A program made the position numbers and the translations under genes. Source: Streptomyces sp. TRM68367 (lineage in GTDB: Bacteria > Actinomycetota > Actinomycetes > Streptomycetales > Streptomycetaceae). From it: a stretch of 64,000 bases of DNA. The stretch lies in contig NZ_JACTVI010000036.1 of assembly GCF_014495685.1 (NCBI RefSeq), positions 1 through 64,000 of the forward strand, written 5' to 3'. Positions within the stretch are counted from its first letter, which is position 1; each line of letters begins with the position of its first letter. This document shows, piece by piece, positions 32,398 to 40,768 of this stretch. Below the pieces are notes generated by a model. The model made no database searches. It saw only the letters and a program-made list of their open reading frames with translations, and was not told the origin of the DNA.

Positions 32398-32509
32398 GCA
32401 GCGGCCAGAAGGGGTGCGGGGGGTGGTGCCATGGATCGATTATCGCCCTGATCAACAGCCCGGGCGACTTCGAGCACCGCCCCGCACCCTCCCGTGTGAC
32501 CTGCGCGCC

Positions 32510-33334
32510 CTACGGCTTGCGGCCCACTCCACCGTACGCGTCCACGGGCACGGCGGGCCGGGCCGTCTCGCCGAGTTCCGGGCGCCAGTCGGTCACCCGG
32601 ACGATGCCGGGCTCGACCAGGTCCAGGCCGTCGAAGAGGCCGGCGATCTCCTCGGCCTTGCGGACGTAGTACGGCACGGCCCCGCTCTTGTTGTAGGCCT
32701 CCGACGCGGCGATCATGCCCTCGCTGGTGGCGGTGCCGTCGCTGACCACCAGGTGGCTTCCCGAGGGGAGGCCAGCCATGTAGCGGCGGATCAGGTCACG
32801 GGCCTGCTCGTACTCGGCGACATGGCCGAGCGTGTTGAGGATCATCAGGGAGACCGGCCGGGAGAAGTCGAGCGTGCCGGCGGCGGCCGACAGCACGGAC
32901 TCGGGGTCGTACAGGTCGGCGTCCAGGTACGCGGTCCTCCCCTCGCGCGTGCTGGTGAGCAGGGCGCTGGCGTGGGCCAGCACGATGGGGTCGTTGTCGA
33001 CGTACACGATCCGCGCGTCCGGTGCCACGCGCTGGGCCACCTCGTGCGTGTTGTCGGCGGTCGGCAGCCCCGTGCCGACGTCCAGGAACTGCCGGATGCC
33101 CTGCTCCCCGGCCACGTAGCGCACGGCCCGACCGAGGAAGTGACGGCTCGTCACCGCGACGCCGACGAGTCCGGGGAAGATCTCCTTGATCTGGTCACCG
33201 ATCTCCCGGTCGACCTCGTAGTTGTCCTTGCCGCCGACGAAGTAGTTCCAGAAGCGGGCCGAGTGCGGCTTGGACGTGTCGATCCCGTCACGTATGTCCG
33301 CACGCGCGGGGGCGTCGGGGGTGGATTCGGACAC
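32510..33334 (-). CDS. SAM-dependent methyltransferase, DUF574 family
   Basis: A 274-residue protein of a family greatly expanded in Streptomyces. Signature segments are HSARFWNYFVGGKDNYEVDRE near the start, QFLDVGTGLPTADNTHEVAQ (SAM motif I) and RIVYVDNDPIVLAHA. The GTG at 33334 has AGGAGG 7 nt upstream; the frame stays open beyond it without a better start. Methyl acceptors for this family are unknown. It stands alone between a nucleotidyltransferase-like gene and a membrane-protein gene. Confidence 0.9.
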   Translation of the reverse strand: MSESTPDAPARADIRDGIDTSKPHSARFWNYFVGGKDNYEVDREIGDQIKEIFPGLVGVAVTSRHFLGRAVRYVAGEQGIRQFLDVGTGLPTADNTHEVAQRVAPDARIVYVDNDPIVLAHASALLTSTREGRTAYLDADLYDPESVLSAAAGTLDFSRPVSLMILNTLGHVAEYEQARDLIRRYMAGLPSGSHLVVSDGTATSEGMIAASEAYNKSGAVPYYVRKAEEIAGLFDGLDLVEPGIVRVTDWRPELGETARPAVPVDAYGGVGRKP

Positions 33335-33555
33335 GACAGAGCCTCCTGCAGATCGGTGTTCGGTGACGGATGCCCGCCTCGCGCCGAGCGTGAGGTTTTG
33401 GCCAACTTTCGGGATCGGGTGGCGATTTCGGGCCAGTCGGTCAGACGGCCCGGATCCGGCGGGCAGCGGCAGCTCCACGCTCAGCCGTCGCCGGGGCCGG
33501 TGCGGCGGGCGGGAGAGCGCCGGTCGCGTCGGTGACATCGGGGCCACGCGGCGAA

Positions 33556-33590
33556 GCGGCCCGGCCCCGTTGCGTACGGGGCCGGGCCGC
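33556..33590 (-). terminator. Strong terminator hairpin
   Basis: A perfect 15-bp stem, GCGGCCCGGCCCCGT (33556-33570) with its complement (33576-33590), and a 5-nt loop. It is about 60 bp downstream of the membrane-protein gene (minus strand) and should end that transcript. Confidence 0.8.
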
Positions 33591-33612
33591 GATGTGTGCG
33601 GTGTGTGGGTCA

Positions 33613-33647
33613 GGTGCGGTGCGGTGCGGTGCGGTGCGGTTCGGTTC
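33613..33647. repeat. Pentanucleotide microsatellite (GGTGC)5 plus two GGTTC units
   Basis: Five exact GGTGC units (33613-33637) are followed by two GGTTC variants. The tract ends 5 bp before the stop codon of the membrane-protein gene, outside the coding region. Such runs can vary in length by slippage. Confidence 0.85.
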
Positions 33648-33652
33648 GTACG

Positions 33653-34147
33653 TCACGTGCCGTGCGGTACGAACCGGAACCGTCGTCCCCCCTCGCCGCC
33701 CCCACCGGACCGGCGCTCGAACGCCAGCCAGGCCGCCCGGCCCAGCGCCCACAGCAGCAGTCCGCCCATCAGCGGCGCCCCGAACATGATCGTCAGGCCT
33801 GCTCCGATGTTGGCGCCGATCACGCCCGCGGTAAGGATCCGCCAGCCCACCCCGGCGATCACCCCGGCCACCACCAGCGGACCCAGCACTCCCCACCAGC
33901 GCCGGTCCAGGGTCCCTCGCCGCGAGGCCCGTACGAGCAGTGCCGCCCCGGCCCCCGCCGCCAGCAGCCCGGCCGCGCCGATCAGGGCGGCCACGCCGTC
34001 CGGGACGGCCCACGGCTCGAAGGCGTAGTCGAGTTCGGAGGCCGCGAACCCCTCGGCATTCTGCTGGCCCATAAGCCCCCAGGCGGCGACCGGCACACCG
34101 GCCACGAGCCCGGCTCCGGCAAGCAGGACCGTTCCCTGATACCTCAT
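33653..34147 (-). CDS. Small integral membrane protein
   Basis: A 164-residue protein with about four membrane segments: TVLLAGAGLVAGVPVAAWGL, then VAALIGAAGLLAAGAGAALL, GVLGPLVVAGVIAGVGWRIL and AGLTIMFGAPLMGGLLLWAL. The cytoplasmic tail is Arg/Gly-rich (ERRSGGGGEGGRRFRF). No known family is recognised. The ATG at 34147 is the first start that gives a normal first segment; GGAGG is very close to it. A strong terminator follows. Confidence 0.7.
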   Translation of the reverse strand: MRYQGTVLLAGAGLVAGVPVAAWGLMGQQNAEGFAASELDYAFEPWAVPDGVAALIGAAGLLAAGAGAALLVRASRRGTLDRRWWGVLGPLVVAGVIAGVGWRILTAGVIGANIGAGLTIMFGAPLMGGLLLWALGRAAWLAFERRSGGGGEGGRRFRFVPHGT

Positions 34148-34355
34148 GCCTCCACGGTGCCTCGCCGCTCCGGAGGGAACATGAGTACGCGTACTCAACC
34201 ACGACGCCCAGGGCCGAGCCCTGGCGCCCGGTGAAGGTGCGGCGCCCGGCGGAAGGCCGGGGCGAACACGCGGGACGAGGTGAGACGACGGCGGGACCGG
34301 GCGCACACTGGAAGAAGTAGGGCTGTGCGTCATGAGCGGACCGTGGAGGTGGGCC

Positions 34356-34787
34356 ATGAGCACCCTCGAAGAGCATGTGGACGTCGCAGTGTCGATCGAC
34401 GAGGCCTGGGAGAGCCTGCACCGGGTGGAGAACTATCCGAGATTCGTGGACGGAGTGCGTGAGGCACGGGCCGAGGCGGGTGGCCGGGCGCATCTGGCCA
34501 TCGAGGCCGGTGGGCGGGCCCGCGCGTGCGACGCGGAGCTGTCCGACCGTGGCGGCGAGCGCGTGATGGAGTGGCGCACCACCGGTGGCCCCGAGCTGTC
34601 GGGCTCCTTCTCGCTGCAGCCGATCGACCAGAACAGCACCCGTGTCCAGGCACGGCTGGAGTACGACCCCGACACCGTCCGGTCGACCTTCGGCGGCCCC
34701 AAGGGCTTCGCCCAGGCGAACGCGATCGAACGAGTCGTCCGCAGCGATCTGAACCAATTCAAGGAGTACGTGGAACGCGAGCGGTGA
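34356..34787 (+). CDS. SRPBCC-family (polyketide cyclase/START-like) protein
   Basis: A 143-residue protein with the helix-grip start typical of the family (EEHVDVAVSIDEAWESLHRVENYPRF) and later strands VMEWRTTGGPELSGSFSLQP and STRVQARLEYDP. Such proteins bind hydrophobic ligands or act as cyclases/dehydratases; stand-alone ones in Streptomyces are often stress-associated with unknown ligand. The ATG at 34356 has GGAGGTGGG just upstream, better than the in-frame ATG at 34332. Confidence 0.85.
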   Translation: MSTLEEHVDVAVSIDEAWESLHRVENYPRFVDGVREARAEAGGRAHLAIEAGGRARACDAELSDRGGERVMEWRTTGGPELSGSFSLQPIDQNSTRVQARLEYDPDTVRSTFGGPKGFAQANAIERVVRSDLNQFKEYVERER

Positions 34788-34794
34788 CAGCGGG

Positions 34795-35860
34795 CGTCCC
34801 CAGCCGCGGTAACTGCGCAACTTCCGGTAGATCGTCGCGTGGCCGATGCCCAGGGCCTGAGCCGCACGGGCCTTGTTTGCCGCCGTGGCGGTGCAGGGCC
34901 TCCGGGATGGCGGTGCGCTCGGCGTGCATGGGGCTCAGCGGCGCGGTGACGGGCCCTCGCGTACGGGGTCCGGCAGTTCGGTACGTCGTGCGGGGCCCGT
35001 CGCCCTGCGGTGCTCCGCCAACGAGCGGAGGACGTACGCGAGTTCGGTGACGTTGCCGGGCCAGGGGTACCGCCGCGCGCAGCGCGTCCAGCGTCCAGGT
35101 GAGCGGCGGGTGTCCGGGGGCGGGCATGGGCAGCAACTCCTCGATGTCCTCGGGCCGTTCACGCAGCGCGGGCAGGGTGACCGAGCGTGCGGCCAGGATG
35201 TCCAGGAGCCGCTGGAGGCATGGGTCCGGGGGTGTCCCCGGGGTGTAGGTGACCAGGGAGAGGTACGTCCGGGCGGGCGTCCAGCAGGGCGTTGAGCGCG
35301 GCGACGTCGCACTGGGCCGGCCGCTCGGCGTGCCGCAGCACGAGCGGGCGGTTCCCGGTCAGCCCGCCGAGCGCGTCGCCCACCTCGCCCTCGGCCGCGT
35401 CCACGACCAGGTGTCCGCCGAGCAGCTCCCGCGCCAGACATGTCTTGCCGGTGCCGCGCTCCCCGACGACCAGCACGGGCCCGGGAAACGCGGCCAGTTC
35501 CACGGCCCGCTCGACCGCATGCCGCCAGGCCACGGAACGCCCGGCGAACGCGACCGGCCCCCGGCTCGCGGGGGAGGGGACGTACGGCCCGCCGACTGCG
35601 CGGACGCCCGAGCCGTCGGCTGCGCGGGCCGCCCGGTCCACCGGTTCCAGGTCCGCGCGCACCGGGACCCGAGCCAGCCAGGACACCCGACCCCGAAACC
35701 GCACCCGCCGCGACCCACGGAGCCCCGGCACCGAACTCCGACACTCTCGCGGAACACCCGGCGCCGGGCGGAAGCGGGAGCGCACATCCACCTGCACCGG
35801 CTGCACCCGGCCCGCCCCCGTGACCCCATGGCGCGATTGAGACACGCGTGATTGACCCTG
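34795..35860 (-). pseudogene. AAA+/Fis-type transcriptional regulator, shattered
   Basis: Pieces of an enhancer-binding-protein-like regulator occur in order but in different frames. A Walker A (VLVVGERGTGKTCLARELLG) and sensor region run to DVPLPG near 35260. PWPGNVTELAYVLRSLAEHR lies near 35020-35080. A Fis-type helix-turn-helix (KARAAQALGIGHATIYRKL) lies near 34810-34880. At least three frameshifts separate them, so no full protein can be made. It sits directly upstream of, and divergent from, pqqA, so it probably once regulated the PQQ genes. Confidence 0.7.
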
Positions 35861-35952
35861 TCCCGTCCGCTCGCGATCCTGAGGCGGACGGCTGAATGCC
35901 AGTAATGATCTGTTCGCTCCCTGAACCCCCACACAGGAAGGCAGGAACAGAC

Positions 35953-36084
35953 ATGCACGAGATCCAGGAGACGCATGACCAGCCGGTGGCCGCGGTCAGC
36001 GGTGAGACGGGCTGGCAGTCACCCGAGTACGAGGTCGTGGAGACCGCGCTCGAAGTGACGGCGTACGCGCTGGCCACCCGGTAA
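35953..36084 (+). CDS. pqqA: PQQ precursor peptide
   Basis: A 43-residue ribosomal peptide from which pyrroloquinoline quinone is built. The conserved Glu and Tyr are in LEVTAYALATR (E-x3-Y), with a variable acidic leader (MHEIQETHDQPVAAV). Aromatic WQSPEYEVVE precedes the core, as in actinobacterial PqqA. The ATG at 35953 follows an AGGAA stretch. It stands first in the pqq set and its end is 9 bp from pqqB. Confidence 0.9.
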   Translation: MHEIQETHDQPVAAVSGETGWQSPEYEVVETALEVTAYALATR

Positions 36085-36093
36085 CCCCCCGCC

Positions 36094-36983
36094 GTGCTGC
36101 TGCAGGTGCTCGGCACCGCGGCGGGCGGCGGACTGCCCCAGTGGAACTGCGCGTGTCCCGGCTGCACCGGGGCACGCGCACATCCGGAGCGCCGTCGCCG
36201 CCACGCGTCCCTCGCCGTACGGGCGGACGCCGGCCGCTGGTACATCGTCAACGCCACCCCCGACATCGGAGACCAGATCGAGGACACCCCCGCGCTGCAC
36301 CCGGCCCCGGCCCCCGGCAGACCCCGGTCGCGGGCATCGTCCTGACCGACGCCGAACTCGACCACACCCTCGGCGTGGCACGGCTGCGCGAGGCGGACGC
36401 CGTGGAGCTGGTCGCCACCGCCCCCGTCCGCGACGCGCTGCTCACCGGCCCGCGCCTCGGCCCCCTACTCGGGCCGTACACGGCGCTGGTCTGGCGAGAG
36501 CTGGACACGGCCTGGCTGCCGCTCGGCCCGGAACTGGACGTCAGCGCCGTGCCCGTCGCCGCCAAACGCCCCCGGTACGCGGCCGGAACGGGCGACGACG
36601 ACCCGCGCTGGGTGGTCGCCCTCGTCCTGCGCGAACCGGCGACCGGGAAGTCCCTCCTGTACGCCCCCGCCCTCGCCGCCTGGCCGGACGCCTTTCACGA
36701 GGCCGCGGTGGCCGCCGACTGCGTCATCGTCGACGGCACGTTCTGGGACGAGGACGAGCCGGTGCGCACCGGGATCTCCACCAGGACCGCGAGCGGTATG
36801 GGACACCTGCCCGTCGACGGTCCCACCGGCACCGCCCGCCGCCTGGCCGGGCTGCGCGCCCGCTGCCTCTACACGCACCTCAACAACACCAATCCCCTGA
36901 CCGACCCGGACGACGACCGGCACAAACAGCTGGCCGACCGGGGCCTCGAGGTCGCCGCCGACGGAATGGTCATCGAGCTGTGA
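36094..36983 (+). pseudogene. pqqB: PqqB, frameshifted
   Basis: PqqB is a metallo-beta-lactamase-fold oxidase in PQQ synthesis. From the GTG at 36094 the frame gives a perfect N-terminus (LLQVLGTAAGGGLPQWNCAC, later NATPDIGDQI) but ends at a stop near 36345. The rest continues in the frame one base back: GIVLTDAELDHTLGVARLRE through CLYTHLNNTNPLTDPDDD to EVAADGMVIEL. A single-base loss in the C/G-rich stretch near 36305-36325 explains it. The family motif D-A-E-x-D-H is intact in the second part. Sequencing error in a homopolymer-like tract is a real alternative, because the flanking genes look functional. Confidence 0.8.
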
Positions 36984-37783
36984 CGACAACACCCGTACGG
37001 GACACGGACACCCGGCAGAACGCCTGGAGCCCGCAGGAGTTCGAGGAGCGGCTGCGTGAGGTCGCCACCAGCCGCTACCACGACCGGCATCCCTTCAACG
37101 TCCGCATGCACGAAGGCACTCTCACCCCGGCCGAGTTGCGCCGCTGGATCACCAACCGCTTCCACTACCAGCGGCACATCCCGGTCAAGGACGCCCTGAT
37201 CCTCGCCAAGTTCGAGGAGCCCGCACTGCGCCGGATGTGGCTGCGCAGGATCGTCGACCACGACGGTGTGCGGGAGGGGGAGGGCGGCATCGAGCGCTGG
37301 CTGCGGCTCGGCGAGGCCGCCGGGCTCGACCGGGACCTGCTGTGGTCGGCCGCGGACGTACTGCCCGGGGTGCGGCTCGCGGTCGACGGGTACGTCAACT
37401 ACTGCCGGCTGAAGTCCCCGCTGGAGGCCGTCGCCGCCTCTCTCACCGAACTGTCCGCGCCCGGCATCATGCGCACGCGCATCGCCGCCTTCGAGTACCA
37501 CTACCCGTGGATCGAGGCCGAGGGGCTGGCCTACTTCCGCACCCGCGTCGGGCAGGGCAGCCGGGACAGCGCCGAAGCGCTCGACCTGGTCCTGCGCTGG
37601 GCGCGCAGCCGCGAGGACCAGGAACGGGCCGTCGCCGCGCTCACCTTCAAGTGCGACGTGCTGTGGTCGCTGCTCGATGCGGTGGACGGGGCCGGTGAGC
37701 GCCCGGCTGGTGAGGGTCCGGCGGGGGAGCGCCCGGCCGGTGAGCATCCGGCGGGGGAGCGCTCGACGGGGGCGTGCCCATGA
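36980..37783 (+). CDS. pqqC: Pyrroloquinoline-quinone synthase
   Basis: A 267-residue heme-oxygenase-fold enzyme that carries out the last oxidation and ring closure of PQQ. The sequence is typical over residues 15-235 (FEERLREVATSRYHDRHPFN, RRWITNRFHYQRHIPVKDA, FEYHYPWIEAEGLAYF). The last 35 residues are an added tail of PAGE-rich near-repeats (GERPAGEGPAGERPAGEHPA) that normal PqqC lacks. It overlaps the pqqB stop (GTGA) and the pqqD start, showing coupling. Confidence 0.92.
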   Translation: MTTTPVRDTDTRQNAWSPQEFEERLREVATSRYHDRHPFNVRMHEGTLTPAELRRWITNRFHYQRHIPVKDALILAKFEEPALRRMWLRRIVDHDGVREGEGGIERWLRLGEAAGLDRDLLWSAADVLPGVRLAVDGYVNYCRLKSPLEAVAASLTELSAPGIMRTRIAAFEYHYPWIEAEGLAYFRTRVGQGSRDSAEALDLVLRWARSREDQERAVAALTFKCDVLWSLLDAVDGAGERPAGEGPAGERPAGEHPAGERSTGACP

Positions 37784-38214
37784 AACCGGCGCCTACGAAG
37801 CAGGGACCCGGCGGACCGGATGCCATGACTGACGGCGCGGGCGCTGTGCCGGATGGCGGGGACGCCGTGCCGGGCGGGCGTGCTGTGCGGGGCGGCGGGG
37901 ACAGTGGGCCCGATGGACAGCGTGGCGTGCCGGGCGGCAAGCATGTCGTGCCGGACGCCGGGGACTGGAGCCCGGTGCTGAGCCGGTCTGTCATGCTTCG
38001 GTACGACTGGGTGCGCGGCACCGACCTGCTGGTCATGCCGGAACGTGTGGTCGTGCTGCACGGCAGCGCGAGCGCCGTCCTGCGGCTGTGTGACGGCGAA
38101 CGCACCGTCGGGGCGATCGTCGCCGAGCTGGCCGAGCGTTTCCCGGGCGCGCCCGTCGCCACCGAGGTCCCGCAGTTCCTGGGCCGACTGCGCGACGAGG
38201 GCTGGCTGCGATGA
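37780..38214 (+). CDS. pqqD: PqqD, peptide chaperone, with N-terminal extension
   Basis: A 144-residue protein. The PqqD (RRE) domain that binds PqqA and presents it to PqqE is the last 85 residues: PVLSRSVMLRYDWVRGTDLL, then LVMPERVVVLHGSASAVLRL and RLRDEGWLR. Residues 1-60 are a Gly/Pro/Asp-rich low-complexity extension not found in ordinary PqqD. The ATG at 37780 overlaps the pqqC stop; an internal ATG at 37825 would give a shorter form. It overlaps pqqE by ATGA. Confidence 0.88.
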   Translation: MKPAPTKQGPGGPDAMTDGAGAVPDGGDAVPGGRAVRGGGDSGPDGQRGVPGGKHVVPDAGDWSPVLSRSVMLRYDWVRGTDLLVMPERVVVLHGSASAVLRLCDGERTVGAIVAELAERFPGAPVATEVPQFLGRLRDEGWLR

Positions 38215-39374
38215 CCGACGCCCCCGCCGCCCCTCCCTGGGCGCTGCTCGCGGAACTCACCCACGGCTGCCCGCTGCACTGCGCCTACTGCTCCAACCCG
38301 CTGGAATTGACCCGCAGATCCGCCGAACTCCGCACCGACGAGTGGGCCGACGTGATGCGCCAGGCCGGCGAGCTGGGCGTCGTACAGACGCACCTCTCCG
38401 GCGGCGAACCGCTGCTGCGGCGCGACCTGCCCGAGATCGTCGGCGCGGCGGACGCGGCGGGCATCCACACCCAGCTGGTCACCAGCGGCGTCGGCCTGAC
38501 CCGGGAGCGGCTGGCCGCCCTCACCGGGCGCGGACTGCGCAGCGTCCAGCTGTCGGTGCAGCACGCCGAGGCGGGCGCCTCCGACCGGATCGCCGGGCAC
38601 CGTTCCTTCGCCGCCAAGCGGGGGGCCGCGGCCCTGGTCCGGGAGGCGGACCTGCCGCTGGGCGTGAATGTCGTCCTGCACCGGGACAATCTGGACGCGC
38701 TCGACGCCCTCATCGACCTGGCGCTGGACTGGGGCGCCGAGCGGATCGAGCTGGCCAACACCCAGTTCTACGGCTGGGCCCTGCTCAACCGGGACCGCCT
38801 GCTGCCCGCCCGCGAGCAGATCGAGCGGGCGCGGGCCGTCGTGGCGGCCCGGCGGGAAGGGCTGGCCGGGCGTCTGGACGTGGTGTGGGTCGTACCGGAC
38901 TACGTCGAGGGGACCGCCAAGCCCTGCATGGGCGGCTGGGGCGCGGTCTCGCTGACCGTGGCCCCCGACGGCACGGTGCTGCCCTGCCCGGCCGCCGCCA
39001 CGCTGCCGGGACTCGACGCCCCGAACGTCAGGGACCGAACCCTGGAGTGGGCCTGGCACCACTCACCCGCGTTCAACCGCTACCGCGGCACCGGCTGGAT
39101 GTCCGACCCCTGCCGCTCCTGCCCCCAGCGGGACGCCGACCTCGGCGGCTGCCGCTGCCAGGCGTACGCCCTCACCGGCGACGCCTCCCGTACCGATCCG
39201 GTGTGCCGGCTGGCCCCCGACCACGGCCTGGTACGGACGCTCGTGGAAACCCCCGGCCCCGGCCACCCGGCGACACCCCGTTCCTTTTCCGCCACGGGGC
39301 CACCAGCGCGTGTGACCTGTTCCGAACCTGTTCCGAGAACCTTCCAACCGTTCCTAATCAGTGAACAGGAGTGA
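38211..39374 (+). CDS. pqqE: PqqE radical-SAM/SPASM enzyme
   Basis: A 387-residue protein that cross-links Glu and Tyr of PqqA. The radical-SAM cluster motif is Cys20, Cys24, Cys27 (CPLHCAYC). SPASM-domain cysteines follow (CMGGWG..., PCPAA, CRSCPQ, GGCRC). The length to about residue 345 is normal. The last 40 residues are unlike other PqqE tails, while an adjacent frame reads GDTPFLFRHGATSA, which looks more like a family ending, so a late one-base shift is possible. The stop lies inside the 3' end of the opposing tnpB remnant, suggesting the insertion changed the end of this gene. Confidence 0.9.
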   Translation: MTDAPAAPPWALLAELTHGCPLHCAYCSNPLELTRRSAELRTDEWADVMRQAGELGVVQTHLSGGEPLLRRDLPEIVGAADAAGIHTQLVTSGVGLTRERLAALTGRGLRSVQLSVQHAEAGASDRIAGHRSFAAKRGAAALVREADLPLGVNVVLHRDNLDALDALIDLALDWGAERIELANTQFYGWALLNRDRLLPAREQIERARAVVAARREGLAGRLDVVWVVPDYVEGTAKPCMGGWGAVSLTVAPDGTVLPCPAAATLPGLDAPNVRDRTLEWAWHHSPAFNRYRGTGWMSDPCRSCPQRDADLGGCRCQAYALTGDASRTDPVCRLAPDHGLVRTLVETPGPGHPATPRSFSATGPPARVTCSEPVPRTFQPFLISEQE

Positions 39375-40591
39375 GTGTTGTACCCATACCTGGTCACTGC
39401 GGATATCCCGAACGGTTTTGGATGTCCTGGTCGCCCGCGTACTCGCCGCGTCCGGTGGCACGCATCCTGTGCGTGGTCCGGGAAGGCGGGGGCGGGGTCC
39501 CTCACGCCCGACAGCGCCCGGTCTGGCCTGGACGGTCCGATGCCCCTGCCCATCGCTCCGGTGAGCAGGGGGCGGTGCCGTCCGTCGCCGGATCGGGTGT
39601 CCTTGGGCGCGTCGCCCGATCGCCACGGCAGCCGCGTCGTGACGGGTGGTTGTGCGGTTCTTCGAGGCGAGGGGCTTCTGCCAGTGCTGGGTGCCCCACT
39701 GGGAGGTGTAGGCCGGGTCCACGGCGATGATCGCGATGCCGGTGGCGTCGGCCATGGAGGTGAGACGGGCGCGGAGCCTGCCGGTGGGCATGCCGGAGAT
39801 GAGCTGTCTGAATCGCTTGCGTCGGCCGTGCTTCTCGCGGGTCTTCTCCGCGGTGAAGTCGAGGTCTTCGACCGCGATGGCCTTCACACCGCAGGTCTTG
39901 GCCCAGTTCAGCAGACGGGACAGGGCGTGCCGCACCTGGGCGTCGCGGTGGTCGGCACTGCCCGACAGGTCGTAGGAGAAGCGGCGTGGGTTGCCGATCG
40001 GGTTGCCGTGGGTGTCGAGGCGCCAGGCGGCGAGATGGTCGGCGTTGATGTCCACGCTGATCACACCGTCGGCGAGGGCGGCGTCGAGCGGGATGGTCTT
40101 CGGCGTCGGGATCTGCCAGGAGGCGGTCAGGTACCAGCGCCCGCGCTGCACGTCGTGGTGGATACGGTAAGCCACAGCCCGGTTGGCCTCCACGCGGTCG
40201 GCCCACTCCTGGCCACGGTGCCAGAACCGTACCTTCGCTGCGAGCACGTACCGGCCGTTCCTGTTGGCCAGGTCGGCGAGCGGGGCGGGCAGCCTGATCG
40301 AGACTTCGCCCTCGGGGCTGACACGGATCGTCTCGTTGCCGAATCTCTTGCCCGACTCGCCGTCAGCGGCGAGGAACCAGCGCTCCGCTTCCCACCGCTG
40401 CCGCCACTCGGCCTCGCTGATCCGCGCATCCTCAAGATGGTGGCGGGTGCCCAGCAGAGACGCAGCACCTTCTCGTCCTGCGGGGTGAGGTGCTTGAGCC
40501 TGTCGCGGATCGCCACACCGGTGGGGCCGGGCACCACGAACGGTGGCGTCACCTCCCGCAGCCCACCCACCCCGATCAACCTCCCTCCCAT
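39354..40591 (-). pseudogene. tnpB: TnpB (IS605-type RNA-guided nuclease) with internal deletion
   Basis: The N-terminal bit from 40591 (MGGRLIGVGGLREVTPPFVV ... IRDRLKHLTPQDEKVLRL) stops near 40445. The sequence then resumes in another frame (HLEDARISEAEWRQRWEAER...) and continues to 39354. About 100 or more residues of the N-terminal half are missing. The RuvC residues are present: Asp in VDINADHLA, Glu in AVEDLDF and Asp in TTTRHDAAAVAI. The C-terminus ends in the typical VQHSLLF. No TnpA gene is nearby. It is inserted between pqqE and the PQQ-dependent dehydrogenase. Nuclease function is unlikely. Confidence 0.8.
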
Positions 40592-40768
40592 GGCCGAAGA
40601 ATCCCCGTCACCACCCAACGACCACCACCGGGAAAGGTCACCCATTCGGTACAAGAACTCCCGTTCCCCGGCGTCATGCGGAGGCAGCCGGATACTCACT
40701 CACCCACGCCAGAACGCACTCATGCGCCGTCATGAGGCAGCACCTCACAACCCCCACCTGGAGGACAG

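Noticed and set aside
39278..39301. CCCCGT...ACGGGG as the end of the tnpB element
   Set aside because: Only six pairs and located inside pqqE coding sequence; it could equally be a chance pairing.
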